A DNA stretch of 64,000 nt from an uncultured Lachnospiraceae bacterium. GTDB taxonomy: Bacteria > Bacillota > Clostridia > Lachnospirales > Lachnospiraceae. Both the position numbers and the translations under genes were made by a program. The stretch is taken from NCBI GenBank assembly GCA_910584205.1, contig CAJUAA010000011.1:1-64000 (forward strand), written 5' to 3'. This document shows positions 1-9,026 of the stretch, in pieces. The notes under the pieces are model-generated. The model ran no database searches and was not told where the DNA came from. It worked only from the letters and a program-made list of their open reading frames with translations. Positions within the stretch are counted from its first letter, which is position 1; each line of letters begins with the position of its first letter.

Positions 1-2
1 TT

Positions 3-218
3 TGGCACTGTAGATGGAATATAATTAAGCTAAATATAACAAGGTCAGTACACTATGTAGACGAAAAGAAAACGCAGATTGGCTATGAAATCAGTTTTAC
101 TAAGTATTTCTATAAGCCGGTGGAACTGCGCCCAATGGAGGAAATTTTAGAGAGCCTGAAAGCTCTTGAACGGGAAGCGGATGGCATGATGGCGGAGATT
201 ATGGAGGGGATACAATGA
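3..218 (+). CDS. hsdM: Type I restriction-modification methylase subunit HsdM, C-terminal end (5' partial)
   Basis: The frame is open from the window start and ends in TGA inside the ATGA overlap with hsdS. The last 50 or so residues (VDEKKTQIGYEISFTKYF onward, then a helix rich in Glu and Leu) match the usual C-terminus of HsdM, which contacts HsdS in the M2S complex. The first 17 or so residues (WHCRWNIIKLN...) are AT-rich and do not look like HsdM, so the methylase may be interrupted or rearranged just upstream of residue 18. The catalytic domain is outside the window, so activity cannot be judged. Confidence 0.65.
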   Translation, partial: WHCRWNIIKLNITRSVHYVDEKKTQIGYEISFTKYFYKPVELRPMEEILESLKALEREADGMMAEIMEGIQ

Positions 219-1576
219 AACCATACCCCGATTATTTCATAACACCGCTTCCATGGTTGCCTAATATACCAGCCCACTGGGAACTGGTGCGTAATAAAAA
301 TATTTTTGAGGAAACTAAAGATGTGGTTGGCGATGATATAGATGCATATCCTTTACTTTCCTTGACAACAAAAGGGATAATACTCCGCGATGTGGCATCT
401 GGAAAAGGCAAATTTCCCAAGGATTTTAACACATACAAGATTGTCAAGCCAGGAGACATGGCATTTTGCTTGTTTGACATTGATGAAACCCCGCGCACTG
501 TCGGGCTTTCCCAATATAATGGTATGTTGACTGGCGCATATACAATATTTCATGTTGCAAATATCAATCCGCACTATGCCTACTACTATTATTTGTCACT
601 TGATAATGTGAAGGCAATGCGGCCACTGTATAGCGGCTTAAGGAAAACCATTAACACAGGAACATTCCTTAGCTGTAAATTGCCTCTTCCTCCTCGTCCC
701 GAACAGGATCAGATTGTGCGGTTTTTGGATTGGAAGGTTTCGAGTATCAACAAGTTGATTGGCGTTAATCAGAAGCAGATAGAATGTCTAAATGAAAAAC
801 TCCTTACGGTGGTAAATGATTTATTAACACATGGAGTCAAACAAAATCGAGCCTATATGAAGACAAACATGGACTGGGCATCCGAAATTCCACTTGAATG
901 GGAAATAAGTCGTGTAAGAAATCATTTTGAAATACTTAAACGCATAGCAGGTTCAGAGGGATTTGATGTCTTCTCTGTTACACAACAAGGACTTAAAGTG
1001 CGTAATATAAACCTTTATGAAGGGCAGTTGGCTGCTAACTATTCTGGGTATCAATTCGTATATCCCGGCGAGTTTGCTATGAACCATATGGATTTACTTA
1101 CCGGGGGCGTTGGCATCGCGGATCATCTTGGAGTAACAAGCCCCGACTATCGTGTGTTTAGACTGTTTGATGAAGAACGGTGTTATGCGGCATATTACCT
1201 CAAGATATTTCAACTGTGCTATCGCCGCCATGCTTTTTACCGTTTTGGGCGAGGTGCTGCTAATGTAGGAAGATGGCGTTTGCCAGCAAGTGCATTTAAG
1301 AATTTCGAGATTCCGCTTCCTCCTTATGATGAGCAGATTGAGATTGTCCGAGCAATTGAAATTGAGGAACATAAAATCAAAACAGTTATTGATTGTTTAC
1401 AGCAAGAGATTGATGTCCTCAAGGAATTTAAGAAGCGCTTGATTGCCGATGTTGTCACCGGAAAAATTGATGTCCGTGGTATTGAGATTCCAGAGTATGA
1501 TCTTGTGGAGGAAGATAGTGATGGGGAAAGCGAGGAAAATACTGAGTCAATGGAAGGAGAAATGGATGAAGAATAG
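215..1576 (+). CDS. hsdS: Type I restriction-modification specificity subunit HsdS
   Basis: HsdS reads the two halves of the bipartite DNA target for the HsdM/HsdR complex. The 453-residue protein has the normal two-repeat layout: target recognition domain 1 (about residues 15-155), a conserved helix after PLPPRPEQDQIVRFLD, target recognition domain 2 (about 225-370), and a second helix after IPLPPYDEQIEIVRAI. The tail after residue 430 is acidic. The start ATG overlaps the hsdM stop, so the two are probably translationally coupled. No second hsdS copy or recombinase is nearby, so there is no sign of phase-variable specificity inside the window. The target sequence cannot be predicted by eye. 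Confidence 0.95.
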   Translation: MKPYPDYFITPLPWLPNIPAHWELVRNKNIFEETKDVVGDDIDAYPLLSLTTKGIILRDVASGKGKFPKDFNTYKIVKPGDMAFCLFDIDETPRTVGLSQYNGMLTGAYTIFHVANINPHYAYYYYLSLDNVKAMRPLYSGLRKTINTGTFLSCKLPLPPRPEQDQIVRFLDWKVSSINKLIGVNQKQIECLNEKLLTVVNDLLTHGVKQNRAYMKTNMDWASEIPLEWEISRVRNHFEILKRIAGSEGFDVFSVTQQGLKVRNINLYEGQLAANYSGYQFVYPGEFAMNHMDLLTGGVGIADHLGVTSPDYRVFRLFDEERCYAAYYLKIFQLCYRRHAFYRFGRGAANVGRWRLPASAFKNFEIPLPPYDEQIEIVRAIEIEEHKIKTVIDCLQQEIDVLKEFKKRLIADVVTGKIDVRGIEIPEYDLVEEDSDGESEENTESMEGEMDEE

Positions 1577-2453
1577 GTTGTCAAAATGGTGGTTTTTGGT
1601 TGTCCTTGCGGTTCCATTCATTCTCATGTTTTGTCTGCATATAGGGATTGCTTTGGGTAACTATTTCGGTATCAACATCAATGTGCCGAATGTAGATGCC
1701 TCAACATGGTTTGTTTTTTGCGGCAGTTACCTGGGCGGTACAATGACCCTTGCCGGGGTGATGGTTACATTGAGACATGAGCGTGGTATTCATCAATATG
1801 AAAAAGCGATGGAGATCATTGAAAAAGAAAGGGACGGACTGGGAAAAGTGATTTGCGAATTGAACCTGTTTGCACCCAGCATCCTTTATCAGCGGTTCAA
1901 CTCTTTACGCATTACAAGCACAGGATACAATCCTGTTGAAGTGGCTGCTATTCGGCAGCAGTTAGCAGAGGAAATGCAAAAAATCAATACTGTAAAGCTG
2001 AAAGCAATGTTTTTTACAGATATTTATGCAATCCCGTCCGGATGTTCAACGTGTAAAAATTCATGCAGAATTCCAACAGTCTTGCCGGAATTTCAAAAGA
2101 CATACGAAAAAATTAGCAATCGGATTTTCACTGTATTGGAAATGATTGATTCTTATATAGCCGTTTGCGACAAAAATGCAATAAAGCGAGCTTTGATCAT
2201 GAATTGTCAAGAACTAAATCAACAACTGCAATCATGTGGACAACCACCGAAATACGGGGAAACTGAACTAAAGGGATACGAGAGTGAGATTATCAATGTG
2301 GAGTCTCGGCAAAATGATATCATTGCGGCATTAACTGAAATCAGCAAATATAGCCAAGCCGAAATTCCGCAGCTTAATGCATTGGCAAGAGAATATATCG
2401 CCACAAAACAACAAAACGCTTATAAGAATTGTTTCCCAGCCAAGGAGGGGTAA
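1566..2453 (+). CDS. Two-helix membrane protein inside the type I RM operon, unknown function
   Basis: I do not recognise this family. The ATG at 1566 follows GGAAGGAG by 6 nt and lies inside the end of hsdS, which favours it over upstream in-frame ATGs. It gives 295 residues. Two hydrophobic stretches are visible near the N-terminus, at about residues 6-34 and 49-68. The rest is soluble and largely helical, with a Cys cluster (PSGCSTCKNSC) near the middle that could bind metal or form disulfides. It is co-transcribed between hsdS and the YhcG-like nuclease. Inference: it could anchor or gate the restriction system at the membrane, or it could be a passenger defence gene. Topology prediction and homology search would separate these. 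Confidence 0.75.
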   Translation: MKNRLSKWWFLVVLAVPFILMFCLHIGIALGNYFGININVPNVDASTWFVFCGSYLGGTMTLAGVMVTLRHERGIHQYEKAMEIIEKERDGLGKVICELNLFAPSILYQRFNSLRITSTGYNPVEVAAIRQQLAEEMQKINTVKLKAMFFTDIYAIPSGCSTCKNSCRIPTVLPEFQKTYEKISNRIFTVLEMIDSYIAVCDKNAIKRALIMNCQELNQQLQSCGQPPKYGETELKGYESEIINVESRQNDIIAALTEISKYSQAEIPQLNALAREYIATKQQNAYKNCFPAKEG

Positions 2454-2457
2454 TAAA

Positions 2458-3480
2458 ATGACTGACCTTAACCTAACTCCTTATGAGGACATCTATTCTG
2501 AAATAAAGGAAACCCTCCTGCTGTCGCGCAATCAGGCGTACAGCGCGGTCAACTTTGCGATGGTACAAGCCTATTGGCAGATTGGGCGCATCATTGTAGA
2601 GTATGAGCAAAACGGCAATGCGCGGGCTGATTATGGAAAATCTGTCTTGCAGGAGTTATCCAGCCGTTTGACCAAGGACTTCGGCAAGGGCTTTTCTGTG
2701 CGGACATTGCAGCAGATGAAGAAATTTTATGTGATGTTTCCAAATACGAACGCACTGCGTTCGCAATTGACCTGGACGCACTATCGCCTCCTGCTGTCGG
2801 TGGAAAATGAGCAGGCAAGAAAATGGTATATGGACGAGGCCATCGCCTCCGCATGGTCGAGCCGTCAACTGGAAAGGCAGATTTCTACCCTATACTATGA
2901 GCGGCTTCTTGCAAGCAGAGACCAGGTATCTGTAAGGACCGAAGCTGTTGAACTCACAGCACCTTTATCTGCGGAAAATTTCATCAAAGACCCATATGTG
3001 TTGGAATTTCTTGATTTGAAAGATTACCCGGCCCTACGGGAGTCTGATTTGGAACAGGCATTGATTGATAAATTGCAGGAATTTCTGTTGGAGTTGGGAC
3101 GTGGTTTCTGTTTTGTAGCCAGACAGAAGCTGATGCGCTATGAAGATGAAGATTTTTACCTTGACCTTGTATTTTACCACAGTATCCTGAAATGCCATGT
3201 GCTGATTGACTTGAAAATCGGGAAATTGACCCACGGCGACATTGGCCAGATGGACAGCTATATCCGAATGTTTGATGCGCTATATAAAAATGAAGATGAC
3301 AATCCTACTATAGGTATCATACTGTGTTCTCAGAAGAATGAGGCAATCGTCAAATACTCTGTTCTGAATGATGCTCAACAAGTTTTTGCTTCACGTTATC
3401 GTTTTGCCCTACCCACTGCTGAGGAATTGCAGCGTGAAATTGAAGCTGAGCGCAAGCGGATTGAAGAACAGGAGGGATAA
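2458..3480 (+). CDS. YhcG-like (DUF1016) PD-(D/E)XK nuclease-family protein
   Basis: The start at 2458 is set by AAGGAGGGG 6 nt upstream and gives 340 residues. The N-terminal half (YSEIKETLLLSRNQAYSAVN..., MVQAYWQIGRIIVEYEQ, FSVRTLQQMKKFY) is the helical DUF1016 N-domain. The C-terminal half carries the nuclease-like core with DLVFYH and VLIDLKIGKLTHGDIGQMD, where an Asp and a DxK motif fit a PD-(D/E)XK site. Members of this family are often found inside type I RM loci, as here between hsdS and hsdR, but their biochemical role is poorly known. The stop is 2 nt before hsdR, so the whole set is one operon. Confidence 0.88.
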   Translation: MTDLNLTPYEDIYSEIKETLLLSRNQAYSAVNFAMVQAYWQIGRIIVEYEQNGNARADYGKSVLQELSSRLTKDFGKGFSVRTLQQMKKFYVMFPNTNALRSQLTWTHYRLLLSVENEQARKWYMDEAIASAWSSRQLERQISTLYYERLLASRDQVSVRTEAVELTAPLSAENFIKDPYVLEFLDLKDYPALRESDLEQALIDKLQEFLLELGRGFCFVARQKLMRYEDEDFYLDLVFYHSILKCHVLIDLKIGKLTHGDIGQMDSYIRMFDALYKNEDDNPTIGIILCSQKNEAIVKYSVLNDAQQVFASRYRFALPTAEELQREIEAERKRIEEQEG

Positions 3481-3482
3481 CT

Positions 3483-6400
3483 ATGCCAGGATTTACAAAC
3501 ACAAAAGAAAGCGGTTTAGAGGCCCTCATTGTAAAATGGCTGGTTGAGCAGAACGGTTATGAAGAAGGGACTAACGCCGATTATAATAAAGAATATGCGA
3601 TTGATGAACCCCGCCTTTTTCGATTTTTGCAGGATACCCAGCCCTCACAGATGGGTAAGCTGGGTGTGTTTCAGTCCGAGCAGAAAAGGCGTCAGTTTCT
3701 GAACCGCCTCCAGGGTGAGTTGGTCAAACGCGGTATTGTAGATGTTCTGCGCAATGGCATTAAAGTGTACCCGGTTGACCTCATTATGTTCTATCTCACC
3801 CCGACCGAAAACAACGAAAAAGCGAGGGAAATGTTCCGGAAGAATATTTTCAGCGTGACGCGCCAGCTCCGCTATTCTCAGGACGCAGGCAAGCTGGCTC
3901 TTGACCTGTGCTTATTTATCAATGGATTGCCTGTCATCACCTTTGAACTCAAAAACCAGCTTACAAAGCAAAATGTGGATGATGCTGTCCAGCAGTACAA
4001 GGATGACCGTGATCCGCGAGAGATGCTGTTCCAGTTCAAACGCTGCATGGTGCATCTGGCCGTGGATGACGCCCGTATTAAATTCTGCACTCGCCTCGCG
4101 GGCAAAGACAGTTGGTTTCTGCCTTTCGATAAGGGATACAACGATGGAGCGGGTAATCCACCGAATCCCAATGGCTTGATGACCGACTATCTGTGGAAAG
4201 ATATTCTTACAAAAGAAAAACTGACGTTGATTATTGAGAACTATGCTCAGGTTGTTATCGAGGTGGATGAGGAAACCAAAAAGAAAAAAGAGAAGCAAAT
4301 TTTTCCACGGTATCATCAGTTGGATGTGGTCACAAAGCTTCTTAGCGATGTACGGAAAAATGGTGTCGGACATAAATACCTGATTCAGCACAGCGCGGGA
4401 AGCGGCAAATCCAACTCTATCGCATGGCTTGCGCACCAATTGATTGGACTTGAACAGAATGGGCGTCCGATGCTGGACTCTGTTATTGTAGTTACTGACC
4501 GCCGTATCCTTGACAGGCAAATCCGGGACACCCTCAAACAATTCATGCAGGTGAGCAATACCGTGGCATGGGCAGAGCACTCCGGCGACCTTACAAAAGC
4601 CATCACGGACGGCAAGCGCATCATCGTTACCACGATTGAGAAGTTCCCATACATTGTTCCGCAGATTGGAGCCGATCACAAAGAGAATCGTTTCGCCATT
4701 ATCATTGATGAGGCGCACTCAGGGCAGAGTGGTCGCAACTCCGCACAGATGAATCTTGCCCTCTCCGGACTCGCCTCGGATGATGAGATGGACAACGAGG
4801 ATAAAATCAACGCTATGATGGAAGGGCGTAAGCTGCTGAATAATGCCAGCTATTTTGCCTTCACAGCTACACCAAAGAACAAGACGTTGGAGACCTTCGG
4901 CATACTTGTTGTGGACGAATATGGAAATCCTATATTGAATGACAAGGGCGAATTGCAGCATAAGCCATTCCATGTCTACACGATGAAACAGGCCATCCAG
5001 GAAGGATTCATTCTGGATGTGTTACGGAATTACACGCCTATCGACAGTTTCTACAGACTGATGAAGACGGTCGAGGACGATCCGATGTTTGATAAAAAGC
5101 GCGCCCAGAAGAAACTCCGCAATTTTGTGGAGAGCGACAGCTATACCATAGCGAAGAAGGGCGCTATGATGGTTGACCACTTTCATGAACAGGTTATCGC
5201 TAAGGGAAAAGTTGGCGGGCAGGCCCGCGCTATGGTTGTGACTGCCAGTATTCCGCGATGCATCGAATATTACTATGCCATCAACAAGTGCCTTTCTGAA
5301 AGGCACAGCCCCTATAAAACCATTATCGCTTTCTCTGGCGAGTGTAAGTACAACGGTCAGGAACCGCCGCTGACCTCGGCAGGCATGAATGGATTCCCGG
5401 ATGCAAAGATACCAAAGATCTTTAAGGCAGACCCGTACCGCATCCTGATTGTCGCGGATATGTTCCAGACCGGTTTTGACGAACCCCTGCTTCACACGAT
5501 GTATGTGGATAAGATGCTCTATGACATCAAAGCGGTACAGACCCTTTCGAGGCTGAACCGCTGCCATCCAAAGAAGTATGACACCTTCGTTTTGGATTTC
5601 GCTAATAAACCGGAAATTATTGAAGAGTCTTTCTCCCGCTACTATCGTACCACGATTTTGTCCGGCGAGACCGACCCCAACAAACTCTATGATCTTGTAG
5701 CAACGATGGAAGGGTATCAGGTATATTCTGGCGATGATGTAGAACACCTGGTTAACCTTTATCTGGATGGCGCAGACCGTGATAAACTTGATCCTACCCT
5801 GGATGCCTGTACAGTCCTTTATAAGCAGTTGGAAACGGATGACCAGATTAAGTTCAAAAGCGCGGCGAAAGCTTTTGGCCGTACATATGGATTCCTCGGC
5901 GCAATCCTTCCTTATGGCAATGCGGATTGGGAGCGGCTCTCTATTTTTCTCAATCTTCTGATACCAAAACTGCCTTCTCCCCGTGAAGACGATTTGTCAC
6001 AGGGTATCCTTGAGGCAATCGATTTGGAAAGCTATCGCAACGAGGCGCGTGAGTCAATATCCATCAAGTTGGAGGATTCTGATTCCGAGGTTGCTCCGGT
6101 TCCATCCGGCAAGGTCGGTCACATGATCGAGCCGGAGATGGATTTGCTTTCCGTTATTCTGTCCGACTTTAACGATATGTTTGGCAATATCAACTGGAAT
6201 GATGTGGATAATGTGCGCAGACAGATTCTTGAAATACCCGCTATGGTTTCCAGGGATGAGAAATATCGGAATGCTATGAAGAACTCTGATGAACAGAGTG
6301 CAAGGCTTGAAAGTGAACGGGTTTTGCAACAGGTCATTTTCGCTATCATGGCTGATAATATGGAACTGTTCAAACAGTTTCAGGATAATCCCTCGTTCAA

Positions 6401-6566
6401 GAAGTGGCTTTCCGACCTTGTATTTCATCTTACGTACAATAAAGAAGGAAAACCTTATGAAGCGCCATCACAGGAACATAAATCCGTTGTTTATAACTTT
6501 GAGCCACAACAGGAACTGCAAATGGTAGCCGAGGAGCAATCGACTTACGGAGAAAAGAACGAATAA
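3483..6566 (+). CDS. hsdR: Type I restriction endonuclease subunit HsdR
   Basis: HsdR is the motor and nuclease of the complex: it translocates DNA with ATP and cuts away from the recognition site. The 1027-residue protein starts after GGAGGGATAACT. The nuclease core is near residues 141-157 (Asp141, then FELK with Glu155 and Lys157). Helicase motifs follow in order: Walker A HSAGSGKSN near 303, DEAH at 409-412, FAFTATP motif III, then QTGFDEPLLHTMYVDK and QTLSRLNR (motifs V/VI). The C-terminal helical region is the HsdM-docking part in known members. All key residues are present, so the restriction subunit looks functional. Confidence 0.96.
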   Translation: MPGFTNTKESGLEALIVKWLVEQNGYEEGTNADYNKEYAIDEPRLFRFLQDTQPSQMGKLGVFQSEQKRRQFLNRLQGELVKRGIVDVLRNGIKVYPVDLIMFYLTPTENNEKAREMFRKNIFSVTRQLRYSQDAGKLALDLCLFINGLPVITFELKNQLTKQNVDDAVQQYKDDRDPREMLFQFKRCMVHLAVDDARIKFCTRLAGKDSWFLPFDKGYNDGAGNPPNPNGLMTDYLWKDILTKEKLTLIIENYAQVVIEVDEETKKKKEKQIFPRYHQLDVVTKLLSDVRKNGVGHKYLIQHSAGSGKSNSIAWLAHQLIGLEQNGRPMLDSVIVVTDRRILDRQIRDTLKQFMQVSNTVAWAEHSGDLTKAITDGKRIIVTTIEKFPYIVPQIGADHKENRFAIIIDEAHSGQSGRNSAQMNLALSGLASDDEMDNEDKINAMMEGRKLLNNASYFAFTATPKNKTLETFGILVVDEYGNPILNDKGELQHKPFHVYTMKQAIQEGFILDVLRNYTPIDSFYRLMKTVEDDPMFDKKRAQKKLRNFVESDSYTIAKKGAMMVDHFHEQVIAKGKVGGQARAMVVTASIPRCIEYYYAINKCLSERHSPYKTIIAFSGECKYNGQEPPLTSAGMNGFPDAKIPKIFKADPYRILIVADMFQTGFDEPLLHTMYVDKMLYDIKAVQTLSRLNRCHPKKYDTFVLDFANKPEIIEESFSRYYRTTILSGETDPNKLYDLVATMEGYQVYSGDDVEHLVNLYLDGADRDKLDPTLDACTVLYKQLETDDQIKFKSAAKAFGRTYGFLGAILPYGNADWERLSIFLNLLIPKLPSPREDDLSQGILEAIDLESYRNEARESISIKLEDSDSEVAPVPSGKVGHMIEPEMDLLSVILSDFNDMFGNINWNDVDNVRRQILEIPAMVSRDEKYRNAMKNSDEQSARLESERVLQQVIFAIMADNMELFKQFQDNPSFKKWLSDLVFHLTYNKEGKPYEAPSQEHKSVVYNFEPQQELQMVAEEQSTYGEKNE

Positions 6567-6645
6567 TTCAAAGTCTATACAGACGGGTGTGTGCTACTTG
6601 GCAAGTAGTTTCTGCTTTTGGAGTAGCACCCCAAAACTCCTTGAA

Positions 6646-6665
6646 CAGCCCCGTTGCCGGGGCTG
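6646..6665. other. Short GC-rich hairpin between the convergent hsdR and MFS genes
   Basis: CAGCCCC (6646-6652) pairs perfectly with GGGGCTG (6659-6665) around a 6-nt loop. There is no clear T-tract on either strand, so it is at best a weak bidirectional terminator. It is the only structure seen in the 136-nt gap. Confidence 0.35.
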
Positions 6666-6702
6666 GCTGCACGTTTGTTTCACGAACGCTGTTGTATTCA
6701 TA

Positions 6703-7953
6703 TTATGTAAACCGGAACACCTTCCGCGCTCCCACCGCGATCAGCAGAGAGACCATACCCGCAAACAGAACGACCGCGGATTCATACCCTCTGGCCGCCT
6801 CGAAGAGAACGCCGTACAGGGCGTTGCCCAGAGGCTGGGCGCACATGGAGACAGTCAGGATGACGGAGATCACTTTCCCGGTCAGGTGAGGCGGAGTTTC
6901 CGTCTGAATGAAGGTCATCATCTGCACGGCGAAGATGGTAGAAAACACCATGATAAAAAAGCAGCAGACCGTCAGCACCAGATAATTCAGAATTCCGGAG
7001 TCTGTAAGGAGAAGCGAGATCCCCATGGGAAAGACGCACAGGGCGCAGGCGGTCAGAATCCCGGCGGATTTCCGGACGTCCAGCCGGTGGGCGAAGATCC
7101 CGGCGCAGATCCCGCCGGTCAGCCCGCCGGCTGCCATGACTCCCTGTGCGAAGCCATACAGACGGTTGGCCAGGGCCGCAGGCAGCATCAGCACTTCTGT
7201 GATCAGCCAGGGCATCGCCACAAGAATCATGGCGGACAGGAACAGATTGATCCCACAGACCACAAACATTCCTTTCCGGATAACCGGATTTTCTGTCCGC
7301 AGAAAACGGATGCTTTCGGAGAGATCGTTCCGGACGGTTTTTAAGATTCCGCCGTCCGCGGCCTGTTTCCGGAATGGAATGTGGATAAAGAGTTCCATGA
7401 CTGCCGACAGGAAGAAACAGACCATGCAGACCCACAGTACGGGTTTAAGACCCCAGGCGCTGTACAGCAGGCCGCCCAGCACGGGACCGGTCAGCGAGGA
7501 AAAGGAATTAATGGTGTTGATGACAGAGTTGGCCGTCATGGTCTGCTCCGGGCACACCAGAGCCGGGATGCTGGCCTGTACCGAGGGCTGATAGGCTCCG
7601 GCGATGCCGTACAAAAGCATCAGCGTGACCGTCAAAAGGGGAATGAGGCTGAAGGTATCCATCAGCAGAGAGAAGGTCAGAATCAGCGCGGCAGTCAGGA
7701 AATCCAGCGCCACCATGACGTTTCTCTTATTGACCCGGTCTGCGATCATGCCGCCCATGGGGGATAAAAGGATGGGAGGCAGAAACGCGCAGGCGGTCAC
7801 GGTCCCGTAGAGGGCGGAAGAGCCGGTCAGATTCAGCAGGTAAAGGGGCAGGGCAAAACGGATGGCGGCATTGCCGAACAGCGAGATGATCTGGCCCAGA
7901 ACGACCAGGGTAAAATCTTTGGTAAACAGTTTTTGTTTCTTATTTTGTTTCAT
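6703..7953 (-). CDS. MFS efflux transporter
   Basis: This 416-residue integral membrane protein has about 12 hydrophobic segments and the major facilitator motif between helices 2 and 3 (GGMIADRVNKRNVMV). It most resembles the drug/macrolide exporter branch, which pumps small molecules out by proton antiport. The substrate is not predictable. It lies directly downstream of a TetR gene on the same strand, and its own promoter region carries a palindromic operator (7967-7985) 14 nt upstream of the start. This supports local repression by that TetR protein. Confidence 0.88.
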   Translation of the reverse strand: MKQNKKQKLFTKDFTLVVLGQIISLFGNAAIRFALPLYLLNLTGSSALYGTVTACAFLPPILLSPMGGMIADRVNKRNVMVALDFLTAALILTFSLLMDTFSLIPLLTVTLMLLYGIAGAYQPSVQASIPALVCPEQTMTANSVINTINSFSSLTGPVLGGLLYSAWGLKPVLWVCMVCFFLSAVMELFIHIPFRKQAADGGILKTVRNDLSESIRFLRTENPVIRKGMFVVCGINLFLSAMILVAMPWLITEVLMLPAALANRLYGFAQGVMAAGGLTGGICAGIFAHRLDVRKSAGILTACALCVFPMGISLLLTDSGILNYLVLTVCCFFIMVFSTIFAVQMMTFIQTETPPHLTGKVISVILTVSMCAQPLGNALYGVLFEAARGYESAVVLFAGMVSLLIAVGARKVFRFT

Positions 7954-7966
7954 ATGTCCTCCTTTT

Positions 7967-7985
7967 CATACCGAACGACGGTATG
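7967..7985. promoter_or_regulatory. Palindromic operator in front of the MFS gene
   Basis: CATACCG (7967-7973) and CGGTATG (7979-7985) form a perfect inverted repeat with a 5-nt centre. The same CATACC/GGTATG half-sites occur twice in front of the TetR gene. The position just upstream of the MFS start fits repression of the pump by TetR. Confidence 0.75.
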
Positions 7986-8097
7986 TATATGCTTTAAAGA
8001 AATCTGCCCCTGCTGCGGGGCAGATCCGTTTCTTCTGAACACAGGATTTCTCAGATGCCGATCGGTGTCCGGCAGACTCTGAGCTGCGAGCGCTGTG

Positions 8098-8751
8098 TCA
8101 CTTGTTTTTCTGATAAATTTCGGTCAGTTCCTTCAGTCGGTCCAGCATCTCCTGATCCACGATGTCCAGTCCGAAGCCCTGGAGCATCTGATGGAATACC
8201 ATGAATTTCCGGCAGGATTCTTCCACGGTGCTGTCGAAGATCATGGGATTGAGCCAGACGTTGGCCGCCAGCAGGATCAGCTCCGCCAGCTGCTCGGGGT
8301 ATTCGGTCTCTATGGAACCGTCGGCGATGCCCTGCCTGATGATCGGCAGGATATAGTCCGGCGCCGCGTTTTTGATGGTATCCTGAAGCAGGCTGAACAG
8401 CAGCCTGGGGTTATTGCGAAAACCAGGCGCTAAGGTGAAGATCTCATTCTGCACCGGCCGGCAGATGGATTCCCGAAAGATCGTTTTCAGTTTCTCGTTT
8501 CCGGTCAGATCTTCCCGGTCCCGGATGACGGCAAGCATCTGATTGGAAGCGGCGGTCGTCCGGTCTGTGACTGCGATCAGGATATCTTCCTTGGATTTAA
8601 AATGATGATAGATCGCTCCCTTGCTGAGTCCGCCCAGATGGTCGATGATGTCCTGAATGGAGGTGTGTTCGTAGCCTTTTTCCATAAAAAGGCGGAAGGC
8701 TGTGTCCAGTATGAAATTGACGGTCTCTTCCGGATGTTTGTTTCTCGCCAT
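8098..8751 (-). CDS. TetR-family transcriptional regulator
   Basis: The 217-residue protein has a classic N-terminal TetR helix-turn-helix (FILDTAFRLFMEKGYEHTSIQDI, then LSKGAIYHHFKSKEDIL) followed by a helical ligand domain. The ATG is preceded by GGGAGGTTCC. It sits 144 nt upstream of the MFS pump on the same strand. Two operator-like palindromes lie 18-59 nt upstream of its start and one precedes the pump gene, which points to autorepression plus control of the pump, with the pump substrate as a likely inducer. The ligand is unknown. Confidence 0.92.
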   Translation of the reverse strand: MARNKHPEETVNFILDTAFRLFMEKGYEHTSIQDIIDHLGGLSKGAIYHHFKSKEDILIAVTDRTTAASNQMLAVIRDREDLTGNEKLKTIFRESICRPVQNEIFTLAPGFRNNPRLLFSLLQDTIKNAAPDYILPIIRQGIADGSIETEYPEQLAELILLAANVWLNPMIFDSTVEESCRKFMVFHQMLQGFGLDIVDQEMLDRLKELTEIYQKNK

Positions 8752-8768
8752 GGAACCTCCCTTCTTTA

Positions 8769-8810
8769 CATACGGTTGGTATGTTTCAAGATTATCATAC
8801 CGTTGGTATG
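8769..8810. promoter_or_regulatory. Tandem TetR operators upstream of the tetR gene
   Basis: Two 15-nt inverted repeats are seen: CATACGGTTGGTATG (8769-8783, one mismatch) and CATACCGTTGGTATG (8796-8810, perfect). Their centres are 27 nt apart. The half-site CATACC/GGTATG is the same as at the pump promoter, but the spacer here is 3 nt instead of 7. Autoregulation is inferred. Confidence 0.78.
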
Positions 8811-9026
8811 TTTGTCAAGGGGAAAATGGTGAGATGCGGGAGATTTATAACGGAGAGGTTATTTTTTGCACTCACGCCAGCGTACAGCCCATTCCGGGGC
8901 GTCCGGGTGGCGTGGGTATGAAGTAACAAAGAGAGCGCCTCTCAATCCGACAACCATCTATACAACCGGTCTTTGCAATGGTAAGATAGAAGAAATCAGA
9001 CATTCGGAGAATACGAGGAGACATCC

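Noticed and set aside
215..1576. A phase-variable hsdS switch.
   Set aside because: There is only one hsdS, no inverted repeats of its domains and no recombinase gene nearby.
6587..7767. Long plus-strand open frames opposite the MFS gene.
   Set aside because: They are antisense shadows of a clear MFS gene with correct domain content; their translations are low-complexity Arg/Gly/His-rich sequence.
8834..8926. A 30-residue open frame (MREIYNGEVIFCTHASVQPI...) between the tetR and lysR genes, with a CACGCCA/TGGCGTG inverted repeat.
   Set aside because: No well-spaced ribosome site, no recognisable peptide class and no partner gene. The inverted repeat lies inside the frame and has no T-tract.
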